Source: Gottschalkiaceae bacterium SANA (lineage in GTDB: Bacteria > Bacillota > Clostridia > Tissierellales > GPF-1). From it: a stretch of 64,000 bases of DNA. Location of the stretch: positions 124,001 through 188,000 of the forward strand of contig AP028876.1 in the NCBI GenBank assembly GCA_036323355.1. The letters run 5' to 3'. Under the pieces are notes generated by a model that searched no databases, was not told where the DNA came from, and worked only from the letters and a program-made list of their open reading frames with translations. A program made the position numbers and the translations under genes. Shown here piece after piece: positions 38,001 through 44,116 of this stretch (within the stretch, counting starts at the first letter, position 1; each line of letters opens with the position of its first letter).

Positions 38001-39297
38001 AGATATTGTTCAAACTGTATCAAAGAGTGGTAATGTTCAGAATCAATATGATTATGACATCTTTGGCAATACAACTCTTGAGATTGAGCAATATCCGTTC
38101 CAGATTCGATATGCTGGTGAGTATTACGACAAGGATGCAGAATTATATTACTTGCGTGCGCGGCACTACAATCCAAGTACCGGACGGTTTGTATCTGAGG
38201 ACACGTATCTGGGGGACTATAATCAACCATCAACTCTGAATCTTTATACATATTGCATTAACAATCCTTTGAGTTATGTGGATCCGTCTGGACACAGGAT
38301 TATGAATCTAACCCAAGGTAGCACGGGCATTGAAGCGGTAGAACAAGTAAATGAGATAAACAGTTCTGCAAGTGAACCAGTAGTGGCTCCGACGGTGCAA
38401 GATATAGTTGGGCAAAGTCAGACCACCACTATTGGGGAAATGGCAATTGCAAATGGCTATGCGGAAACTGTAGCGATTGGCACAGGTGGTACAAATAATG
38501 ATGTATCGGAAGAATACACAAACAGTGATGCATCTGTTGAAACGCCTTCGGGAATATCAACCCAGCAACATACTACAAGTAGCAGCTCTGGAAGCAGACG
38601 TCGAAACAATGAAATTGATTCGAGAGGCAAGTTGGAGTTAGACAGTGATTTGAATAACTCAACAAATTCAGGAACAGGAGGACCTGTTTCCGAGGGAGAA
38701 AGTCAAAAACGGCCAGTGAACTTCGATAAGATTGGTAAAATTGTTTATGCATCATCAGAAGTAATGCTAGGAGGATTAACAGTTGTTGGATCGGCGGCGT
38801 ACGCGGCTTCTACTGGAGGAGTTGGTGTTGTTGCAGGAGGGACGGTTGCTGTTGTTCATGGTGTAAACTCCATACTTAACGGTATAAATGATTTTGAACA
38901 TATGCTTGATGATGACTGGGATGCAATTGGAGATGAAAACTACTTGCGAGATTATTTTTATGAACCAGTTGGAGTTACAGGAGTAAATCTTGTTGGTGAT
39001 AGCTATGGTCTTGACAGTTCTCAAACGGAATATTATGGTGAAAAGGTAGGAAGTGCTGTATATTATGCAAGTGATATGTTTTTCAGCGTAAAAGGGACAG
39101 TAAAAGCCGTTCAGGCATTAAAAAAAGCTGAATGGACACGAGGTAGTTTCAAGGCGATCAGCCTACCAATTCAAATGGAAGAAATAGTTGGTTATAAGAC
39201 AAACGGGGAGTTGATTGCACATCTGATGAAAGATAGTATAGGATACTATTATAATCTGAAGTCAGCTGCACCAAATTTGATTGAGGGACTGCAGTGA
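32005..39297 (+). CDS. Secreted Rhs/YD-repeat polymorphic toxin
   Basis: The protein has 2430 residues. A signal peptide (about 1-29) is followed by the Rhs N-terminal signature (VDPQSGELVITQTDYVLPGRNGLDLEI). Dozens of YD repeats (such as YTYDLKGQL, YEYDLLGRR) fill residues about 440-2060. The core ends with the conserved YLRARHYNPSTGRF and DPSGHR near residue 2098. The variable C-terminus of about 330 residues has a Ser/Thr-rich linker and a Gly/Ala-rich hydrophobic segment (GGLTVVGSAAYAAS, VHGVNSILNGINDF) that resembles DUF4225-like toxin tips. Rhs shells encapsulate toxins for contact-dependent competition. A membrane-active effect is inferred from the hydrophobic tip and the membrane protein encoded next. 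Confidence 0.88.
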   Translation: MRIINRFISISIICISMLLACSSMGFSDTLAENLNNLQTPRAMYNTELSNSYYQSNQTSEYVDPQSGELVITQTDYVLPGRNGLDLEIKRMYKSSVANGNIPSIKTTNLGSYDHSRSGITFYQKYYGLDQGWRFSFPMIEVKFNKSDDSEYMFYHSENGAIYEIDINKTEEDDFYSFKNRTLQDLVIEQDDSYNNGQNSNESLSKYVIRQKDGKSLYFSASGRILGIQDRYGNTINFNYADIIYRSPPLSPVNYSRTLITKITDSLGRDIVFDYHFNTEQYYVDRISICLPDSTDETLEDNEKISYLRDDFNPNPLKTHLFFTTVIGRDGNSIYEYNYDYIEHGYTFFNGDNYSAIGKYTNLNQINYSRTNRITRFEYDTFVKSLGSSGSMEYSKVVKKTDLAQTGWDDSRSDYFDKFLCTVEDEKTYTYWHEPDGYGVAGYDATDETYLADSYKYRTTILDLDGSETLYVYNGLHELVRKRFKGDDHKTVIRQEYNSENLPVKTSTEEYHIVNGNLYGDPVVSVENSEYDIYGNLLSYTGPMADRDQNKMPLNDNYTTFYTYATDRYHMCTSKQWKIDGSKTRRTEYSINTDGNVTQKKDIHIEDGVDQSIISDYLYDSYGNLTQETVDGAIVKQYEYGTDLDGTDHQGAYLTKSYTMIDGEEVSQNFVYNFYTGNRKAVVDPDGNRTNYFYDALERISTIVYPDGSQKSYDYYDFWNEDSYVTISGAKELPQIYTFDIFGNITSEQMLANDVIEILGTYEYDSNGNLSKYVDANGREMHFSYDSKERIIGKSWWSDYNSQEKAISVEYLTNYQGTVPLLKRITDSEGYTSEYYYNKANKLYEIRETDNKQDYYTITQSYDFAGNPTVNKDKNNQFSYLTYDDLGRLVGQRDALNNETQFTYDSFGNMVQATYPNNQTVVYEYDLLGRRIKEERPSIDGSIATTRFFYDKMGNLTKRVLPNEYDVLSDTPELSDTMLGIVYEYDVMNRRIKTTAADDNVLEYVKYDINGNIKKVVDGLRYTGDIDLSLGTTFTYEYGDFGERVSQIEDALGNTTSYTYDLKGQLKSETDQLNNTTQYEYRYDGLVTKVIYPDASFVEFGYDNIGNRTYEKDENGNITEIEYNGFGHVETITDALNQTIEYSYDPNGNQTSVTDRRGITALFSYDELNRLVLKEVPIESNGSAVEYSTTGYAYNNMGNLIQETVSGTINPLDSRDSNYTYYDNGLLDMVTTNAGKSQKYYYDANGNTIKMEESISNGQLQVAKMVYDINNRVIKNIRLVEEDLIYDSVIIPNVANLVDPEYAGKIMLINGYQYDMVGNLVKEVDPRAYGYLDTDTVNRDRYTTTYTYDPLNRLEKTSMLLDGQPVYTQNFYDAKGNLTSQLDQKAGIVTYTYDVRDRLATMTDQLLNLTTYGYDSAGNQVSITDARSHTYTYDYDALNRIMTVTDPYDDVQQRIVYDEEGNIIKDIDAKGYLDGITDETRFGTHYEYNMAGLMVEEIDPVVFDLGDPTKFTARYQYNQYGELITETNGENETTSYQYNNAGKLVSVTDALNIQTIYSYDMAGNMVSMMDGLQKQTLYGYGDFGILANDTNPEGLQRSYGYDLALNLVSEVDRNGNHMAYVFDPRNLLTSKSVAETNDLVTWQYDELGSRVGMADESGTYAYSYDALGRLLNIQESGQLQIGYTYDAVGNVKKVTDKNGLATTYDYDSVDRIYKVSQGYSKISYWYDDNSNITKIESDSNRVNSDYSYDKNDRILEVTNKRGAYGIISSYVYSYDLAGRTVSKTDLSGQTSYTYDDVGRIVGVQAPDKTVTYQHDTIGNRSLMTETYAALQGTGYVDEATQTEIQFITKTSQYSYSNANKLMSLTEVWSDGQGSQVLQDTTAYTYDNNGNEVSTISGWRSMQSVYDGFNRLENKATTKDSIATTVGFVYNGDDLRVERTIVSTEVGFIPETTKFFYDRLNVLLTTDELGNTKERLIIGNGYEGRIDDLGMISFFHKNGHGDIVQTVSKSGNVQNQYDYDIFGNTTLEIEQYPFQIRYAGEYYDKDAELYYLRARHYNPSTGRFVSEDTYLGDYNQPSTLNLYTYCINNPLSYVDPSGHRIMNLTQGSTGIEAVEQVNEINSSASEPVVAPTVQDIVGQSQTTTIGEMAIANGYAETVAIGTGGTNNDVSEEYTNSDASVETPSGISTQQHTTSSSSGSRRRNNEIDSRGKLELDSDLNNSTNSGTGGPVSEGESQKRPVNFDKIGKIVYASSEVMLGGLTVVGSAAYAASTGGVGVVAGGTVAVVHGVNSILNGINDFEHMLDDDWDAIGDENYLRDYFYEPVGVTGVNLVGDSYGLDSSQTEYYGEKVGSAVYYASDMFFSVKGTVKAVQALKKAEWTRGSFKAISLPIQMEEIVGYKTNGELIAHLMKDSIGYYYNLKSAAPNLIEGLQ

Positions 39298-39334
39298 TAG
39301 AAAGTATGTATTAATTTAGTGATGAGGTGTATTA

Positions 39335-39625
39335 ATGAATAGAGATAATAGAGTGATAATCATTCCAATTATATTTGCATTTTTATTTACTATTGTAGCT
39401 GGAATTTATGGAGTTGCAAATGGTACATTTATAGGAATTAAGAGTCTATTTATTCTCTTTGGATGTGTTGGAATTTTCAGTTTTGTAGTTTCTTTATCGA
39501 TACAAGCGTTAAAGGATATAATTGTTGATTTTTTTGATTCGAATAACAAAGGGAAAATTATTATTGTCTTGATTCTATTAACTTATATTTTAAGAGCGTT
39601 GTATCAAATGAGCTTAGCAAAATAG
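39335..39625 (+). CDS. Putative membrane immunity protein
   Basis: The 96-residue protein has three predicted membrane segments (about 8-30, 34-55 and 73-92). It follows the toxin gene by 37 bases, the usual position of an immunity gene in polymorphic toxin systems. An integral membrane immunity protein fits a pore-forming or membrane-inserting toxin. No family is recognised. The ribosome site is GATGAGG. Confidence 0.6.
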   Translation: MNRDNRVIIIPIIFAFLFTIVAGIYGVANGTFIGIKSLFILFGCVGIFSFVVSLSIQALKDIIVDFFDSNNKGKIIIVLILLTYILRALYQMSLAK

Positions 39626-39789
39626 TGCTGAAATTCAAGTATGTGTTTACGTATTGAGTATAGTATAGGTCCGTATAAGCGTGACAAATCATGCATGAGC
39701 TTATAGTTGCTGAGTTTGAAAATTTCAAATGTGATTAAATAACGAGAGATATTATAAGAAGAGATAATTAATAAATGGAGGCAAGTTTA

Positions 39790-41157
39790 ATGAAAAAGAG
39801 AATTTGCATTTTGTTTCTAGCTTGCTCAATGATATTTGGGATGACCATACCTTCATTTTCATTGACAAGTACAGTTGAGGAAAGTATATTTATTGGAATG
39901 GAATTACGAGGAACTATTATAGACTACGATGGTGAAGCGGTGAATAATTGCATGGTTCAACTATTGATGTATGAAGTAATAGAAGAACTGGTTACCGATA
40001 AAGTAACGGTTGAAGAGTTGACGGTCGAGGGACCTGCAGTTGAAGAGCCTGCAGTTGAGGAACCAGCGGTTGAAGAACCGGTAGTCGAAGAGCCTGCGGT
40101 TAAGGAGCCAGTAGTTGAAGAATCGGCAGTCGAAGAACCGGCAAATCAAGATGCAGTAGTCGAAGAAGCTGCGGTTAAGGAGCCAGTAGTTGAAGAATCG
40201 GCAGTCGAAGAACCGGCAAATCAAGATGCAGTAGTCGAAGAAGCTGCGGTTGAGGAGCCAGTAGTCGAAGAACCAGCAGCTGAAGAACCAGCAGCTGAAG
40301 AACCAGCAGCTGAAGAACCAGCAGCTGAAGAATCAGCAGCTGAAGAACCAGCAGCTGAAGAACCAGCAGCTGAAGAACCAGCAGCTGAAGAACCAGCAGT
40401 TGAAGAACCAGCAGTTGAGGAACCAGTGGTCGAAGAGCCAGCAGCTGAAGAAGCAGCAGTTGAGGAGCCAGCAGTTGAAGAATCGGCAACTGAAGAACCA
40501 GTAGTCGAAGAGCCAGTTGTTGAAGAATCGGCAGTCGAAGAGTCAGTAGTCCAGGAACCAGTTGTTGAAGAGTCGGCAGTCGAAGAACTAGCAACTGATA
40601 AAGCAGTAGTCGAGGAGCCTGCAGCTGAAGAACCGGTAGTCGAAGAATCGGCAGTTGAGGTACCAGCAGTTGAAGAACCGGCAGCCGAGGAACTGATAGT
40701 TGACGAAGCGGTAATCTATGTTGTAGCGGATCCTGAATTACCTGAAGGATGGGTTTGCGTGGCGCAGCAAGAGACTGATTCGGATGGATCCTATGCGTTC
40801 GATAACCTTAAAGAAGGGTTGTATCGACTTGAAGTGAAAATTGAAGGTGAGTGGGTTCTGGTATCGGAATACAAGCTTGTTGCTGGTCAGAGTGTTTACA
40901 GCGAGTGTATGATCGATGATGGAACGGCCGAATGGATTGAAGACTATGGTGTGCTAACAGATGCCCGAACGGGTGAGCTGGTTTCATATCCTGAGGTGCG
41001 GTTCATGGATTTGAGTACGGGTGAGGAGTATTGTTTCATCGGGGATGCAAACGGACGATTTGATTTTCGTATTCCGGCCGGTCATTACATGATCTCAATC
41101 GAATATGAGAACTACTACAGTTCAGCCAATGATGTGTGGATTAGAATTGCAGAATAG
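39790..41157 (+). CDS. Secreted protein with E-P-A-V repeats splitting a regulatory-like domain
   Basis: The protein has 455 residues. A signal peptide (MKKRICILFLACSMIFGM, cut near PSFS) is followed by the start of a carboxypeptidase-regulatory-like beta-sandwich (MELRGTIIDYDGEAVNNCMV). About 240 residues of five-residue repeats (A-V/A-E-E-P) follow. The beta-sandwich then resumes (QETDSDGSYAFDNLKEGLYRLEV), and a second such domain lies at the end (DANGRFDFRIPAGHY). The acidic repeats should form an extended surface stalk. No LPxTG or anchor is seen. GGAGG lies eight bases before ATG 39790. Confidence 0.75.
   Translation: MKKRICILFLACSMIFGMTIPSFSLTSTVEESIFIGMELRGTIIDYDGEAVNNCMVQLLMYEVIEELVTDKVTVEELTVEGPAVEEPAVEEPAVEEPVVEEPAVKEPVVEESAVEEPANQDAVVEEAAVKEPVVEESAVEEPANQDAVVEEAAVEEPVVEEPAAEEPAAEEPAAEEPAAEESAAEEPAAEEPAAEEPAAEEPAVEEPAVEEPVVEEPAAEEAAVEEPAVEESATEEPVVEEPVVEESAVEESVVQEPVVEESAVEELATDKAVVEEPAAEEPVVEESAVEVPAVEEPAAEELIVDEAVIYVVADPELPEGWVCVAQQETDSDGSYAFDNLKEGLYRLEVKIEGEWVLVSEYKLVAGQSVYSECMIDDGTAEWIEDYGVLTDARTGELVSYPEVRFMDLSTGEEYCFIGDANGRFDFRIPAGHYMISIEYENYYSSANDVWIRIAE
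40096..40245 (+). repeat. 75-bp tandem duplication within repeat gene
   Basis: The segments from 40096 and from 40171 are nearly identical over 75 bases, both beginning GCGGTTAAGGAGCCAG. The period is a multiple of 15, so the frame is kept. Confidence 0.85.
40276..40395 (+). repeat. 15-bp minisatellite, eight units
   Basis: GCAGCTGAAGAACCA is repeated eight times in a row (the fourth has TCA in place of CCA), encoding AAEEP. A diverged unit follows at 40396. Slipped-strand changes here would add or remove five residues without a frameshift. Confidence 0.9.
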
Positions 41158-41166
41158 TAGAATAGA

Positions 41167-41204
41167 GAAACTGGACCACTTACCAATGATCCAGTTTCTT
41201 TTAT
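41167..41204 (+). terminator. Terminator after repeat-protein gene
   Basis: GAAACTGGA (41167-41175) pairs perfectly with TCCAGTTTC (41190-41198) and is followed by TTTTATTT. Confidence 0.8.
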
Positions 41205-41329
41205 TTAGTAGGAATTTAATCTTCTTGGTTTGAGTTTTATCGATTGCTCGTCTGTGTTGTGTGCGAAAGGAATTTCTTTATTTTATGTCTGGAGAAAAAA
41301 TTGTCAGAGTTGGTGGAGTCTACAGTTCA

Positions 41330-41404
41330 TTACATGGACTTCGTCTTATGATATAATATAAGCACGGATCAAGCCCTTGCCGCCAGCGGCTGGGCAATTT
41401 TTTT
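41330..41404 (+). ncRNA. Possible very short transcript unit
   Basis: A TTACAT (41330-41335) and TATAAT (41352-41357) pair with 16-base spacing is followed by a GC-rich hairpin (TTGCCGCC/GGC, GGCAA, 41377-41397) and seven Ts. The transcript would be about 40 bases. It may be a decoy terminator or an unannotated small RNA. Confidence 0.3.
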
Positions 41405-41451
41405 GAAATGAGGATGGTTAAAGATATGTGGAGTGGCATCAAGGGAGTGTT

Positions 41452-41473
41452 TTGCCTACGAATTGCCAACGGT
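41452..41473. repeat. Candidate right attachment site
   Basis: Nineteen of 22 bases match 9862-9883, including TTGCCAACGG. It lies between the last cargo gene and the yycH promoter. Confidence 0.38.
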
Positions 41474-41480
41474 GCACGAG

Positions 41481-41509
41481 TTATGATAAATTATTGTAAG
41501 TGATATAAT
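41481..41509 (+). promoter_or_regulatory. Promoter of yycH operon
   Basis: TTATGA (41481-41486), 17 bases, TATAAT (41504-41509). It lies just inside the chromosomal side of the candidate att site, giving yycH-yycI a promoter independent of walRK. The leader would be about 190 bases. Confidence 0.45.
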
Positions 41510-41701
41510 AGGAAGAGAAATTTTAGGATTCTTTTTGTAAAGAAATCTAGAGATGAACTACAACGCAGTTATACTCAGCCAATGCGGTCGTTGGAAGTTT
41601 ATAAAAGACATACAAAATGATAGTAAGACTGATGGAATTGAAGTGTCGGAGAAGGGTTCATTCCGGCTTTTCTTAGATACTAAGACATTGGAGAGGGTTT
41701 T

Positions 41702-43123
41702 ATGGAACGAATAAAAACCATGATTATAATTGGACTGTTCGCGATGTCGATATTTCTGTCATCGCAGGTCTTATATACAAGTGGACCATTGATTGGAGAG
41801 GAACAAGCGACGCCTGAGGTGTCGTCTTTTGTGCTCTCCAATTTTGTTTTGCCTGAAAGTATGATCCTACATTTTTCAAAGGATTCCCATACAATCTTGT
41901 CTGCAACAAAGGAACCGACACTCTGGGCGGCGGGAAAGACACAAATGAAATTGGTGTTGGAATCTGTAGGGACACAGCAAGAAGAGATGGATTGGGCGCT
42001 TTTGCGTGAGAAAAAAGCGGAAGAGTCCATCGATTATTTATTTTCTTTTCCTATTTCGACAGATTTATTGTTGCGCACCTATGGAATTGTACCCGACGAG
42101 AGCCTGCAATTGCCGGATGCCCTTACAGGAATCTGGATCAGCGGAGAGAATGGCGAGCTTGTGTTGATACATGATAAGTCTGCAATCCGTTTGATACCGG
42201 ATATTAGATCTAGCGACTTGTCGGCCTTAATTCGCAGGGTAAGGGAAGAAGAATATATCCATTATTATCCCGGCGTTTTGTTAAACGATAAAGCTGAATT
42301 TTATCTGCCGATTACCCTTGGTGATGTCTTGCCGAATGTACGGGTGCAATCTGCAGTAGATGTAAATGATTCAGCGTCTTTGGAAAAAATTGCTAAAGGA
42401 TTCTTTGAAAAGAGCTATCCCTATGCCAGAAGAATTGTTGAGAGCGATTATACCACGATTTTTGTTCAAGGGAATGACACCTTGGTGATATCAGAAGGTG
42501 GTTTGTTGGAGTATACCAATACCGCAGTACAGACCAGCCAATCGAGCAGTTTGTTTGAAGGGCTTCAGGTGGCAGGAAAATTTATCGAAGAGCGGGATCA
42601 AATCGGAGACCCGGTTTATTTGACTGGAGTTGAAGTCGGAGAGGATCGCGATGGGACGGAAACGTATCAGTTTAGCTTTTCCTATTTTGTTAATGATACA
42701 CCGGTTCGCTTGAAAAAAGAGATGGAAGAGAGTTGGAATCTTCGCTCGCCTATCGAAGTTTTGGTGAAAAACAATGAGGTAAAAACCTATCGAAGGGTGC
42801 TTCGGATTGTTCAACCGGATTTTCAACCTTTACCGCAAGATACATTGGGCCCGCAAGACGTGATTGACCGAAACTTTGACACCATTGTCGCTCGCTATCA
42901 GGGTTCCTTGAGAGCCAGGGGTGAAGCAGAACCAGAGAATTATGGTCAAGCTATTTATCAAGCGATCGAGGATGTGAAGCTTTCCTATTTCGATTGCCCC
43001 GACCAAAGAATGAATGGTGAAATGGAATTGATGGCAATTTGGGAAGTGTTGATTGATGACTATGCATATTATTTCGATGTGCATACGGGAAATCTTGCTG
43101 ACGTTGTCGAGAGAGAGGGATAA
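41702..43123 (+). CDS. yycH: YycH, WalK regulator
   Basis: The protein has 473 residues. One N-terminal membrane helix (about 5-22) anchors an extracytoplasmic protein with the YycH layout; the C-terminal part has the YycI-like sequence DPVYLTGVEVGEDRDG. YycH and YycI form a membrane complex that modulates WalK. The ribosome site is GGAGAGGG. The next gene starts two bases after the stop. Identification rests on gene order and overall form, since the family is weakly conserved. Confidence 0.82.
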   Translation: MERIKTMIIIGLFAMSIFLSSQVLYTSGPLIGEEQATPEVSSFVLSNFVLPESMILHFSKDSHTILSATKEPTLWAAGKTQMKLVLESVGTQQEEMDWALLREKKAEESIDYLFSFPISTDLLLRTYGIVPDESLQLPDALTGIWISGENGELVLIHDKSAIRLIPDIRSSDLSALIRRVREEEYIHYYPGVLLNDKAEFYLPITLGDVLPNVRVQSAVDVNDSASLEKIAKGFFEKSYPYARRIVESDYTTIFVQGNDTLVISEGGLLEYTNTAVQTSQSSSLFEGLQVAGKFIEERDQIGDPVYLTGVEVGEDRDGTETYQFSFSYFVNDTPVRLKKEMEESWNLRSPIEVLVKNNEVKTYRRVLRIVQPDFQPLPQDTLGPQDVIDRNFDTIVARYQGSLRARGEAEPENYGQAIYQAIEDVKLSYFDCPDQRMNGEMELMAIWEVLIDDYAYYFDVHTGNLADVVEREG

Positions 43124-43125
43124 AG

Positions 43126-43998
43126 ATGGATTGGTCGAAAGCAAAAAACATCTTAATTATTGGGTTTCTTATTACCAATCTCTTGCTATTTGCACTATGG
43201 ATTCGCGAAGGGGAGCGGACGGTTGATCCTGATGTCAGTGAGGCGTATGTCGCAGCAGTTAAGGAACAATTGAAGGAGAATCATATTCGCTTTACGGGAG
43301 AGATGGATACAGACCGCAAGCTTGTAGCACCGGTGGTGGTTCAATTTGTGGAATTAAATGGACCAACTATTGCATACACCCTGTTTGGCAAAGAGTATGC
43401 GGTAACAACGGATCCTTATTTTGAAAAATACGAAACAGAAACAGAAACCCTGACTTTTAACTTTGGCAAGGAGTTTTTTTATACGAGTCGAGCAGTGGAA
43501 GAGACTTATCCGGATTTGGATGAAAGTCAGGCAGAGGAAATCGCCCTCGCCTTTTTGGGTAAGATGGGAATTGAACGCGATAAGGTGATTCGTACTTATG
43601 TGGAAGAAGTGGAATACAGGGAACCCTATACGGGCTACTATTTGAAGCCTTCCAGTTATCAAGTGAAATTTTTGAGTACCGATGGGGAAAATGTGATCGG
43701 AGGTAGTTTTTTTGACTTGAGTATAACGAGAGCTGGCGTTGTATTCGCACATGGTTTGGCTCTGGAGGTTGTGCGTGCTTCGGGTGAGACCTTATCATTG
43801 CCACGCATGCCGGATGCTATGTTGATTCTGATTGGCACCCAGGATGATCAGTATAAACAGATTATATCCGCCGAGGTAGCGTATAACTTTGATCCCTATA
43901 AGAATGACTATTTCTTTGGGGATGTTATCGAGGGGGAAGCCCTGCCGGCCTGGCGATTTCAGTTTAGTGACGGAAGTGTGGAGTATTTAGATCTTTAA
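43126..43998 (+). CDS. yycI: YycI, WalK regulator
   Basis: The protein has 290 residues. It begins MDWSKAKNILIIGFLITNLLL, the hallmark of YycI (DWSKAK followed by one membrane helix). The extracellular part carries the YycI-like C-terminus (PAWRFQFSDGSVEYLD). It acts with YycH on the WalK sensor. It is coupled to yycH with a two-base gap. Confidence 0.9.
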   Translation: MDWSKAKNILIIGFLITNLLLFALWIREGERTVDPDVSEAYVAAVKEQLKENHIRFTGEMDTDRKLVAPVVVQFVELNGPTIAYTLFGKEYAVTTDPYFEKYETETETLTFNFGKEFFYTSRAVEETYPDLDESQAEEIALAFLGKMGIERDKVIRTYVEEVEYREPYTGYYLKPSSYQVKFLSTDGENVIGGSFFDLSITRAGVVFAHGLALEVVRASGETLSLPRMPDAMLILIGTQDDQYKQIISAEVAYNFDPYKNDYFFGDVIEGEALPAWRFQFSDGSVEYLDL

Positions 43999-44023
43999 CA
44001 AAGTGTGAATGACCATGCTTTGC

Positions 44024-44051
44024 TTGAATTATATGCTCAGTTTTATATAAT
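44024..44051 (+). promoter_or_regulatory. murA promoter
   Basis: TTGAAT (44024-44029), 16 bases, TATAAT (44046-44051). Confidence 0.6.
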
Positions 44052-44083
44052 AGAGTCAGTGAGCAATTTAGAGAATAGATATT

Positions 44084-44116
44084 AGGGGGGAAAGCCGATT
44101 TTCGGCATCAAATATG
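44084..44116 (+). promoter_or_regulatory. murA ribosome site set off by a hairpin
   Basis: The only G-rich ribosome site (AGGGGGG, 44084-44090) lies 23 bases before the ATG. Between them GCCGA (44094-44098) can pair with TCGGC (44102-44106), which would bring the site to normal distance. No closer ribosome site is present. Confidence 0.45.

Larger units (their letters stand above)
9862..41473. mobile_element. Composite prophage-remnant / satellite-like island
   Basis: Phage-type genes run from an integrase at 9968 to a second recombinase at 29650 and are followed by Rhs-toxin cargo to 41157. The block separates walK with its neighbour from yycH-yycI, which are normally adjacent. Candidate end repeats are at 9862-9883 and 41452-41473 (19 of 22 bases equal by my count). 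Integration, repressor, replication and regulatory genes are present, but terminase, portal, capsid, tail and lysis genes are absent. Whether the 30.9-41.2 kb part arrived with the phage part is not certain. Confidence 0.6.
41158..41701. other. Intergenic region at right end of island
   Basis: This gap contains a terminator, a short promoter-terminator unit, the candidate right attachment site and a promoter for yycH. A 53-codon frame (41553-41714) overlaps the yycH start but has no ribosome site and is not called. Confidence 0.6.

Noticed and set aside
40096-40420. CRISPR-like repeat array
   Set aside because: The repeats are contiguous and in frame, without spacers, and encode a secreted protein.
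40175-40594. Leucine-rich frame on the minus strand of the repeat gene
   Set aside because: It is the reverse reading of the 15-bp repeats and has no independent support.
41553-41714. 53-codon frame overlapping the yycH start
   Set aside because: No ribosome site, and it overlaps a well-supported gene in another frame.
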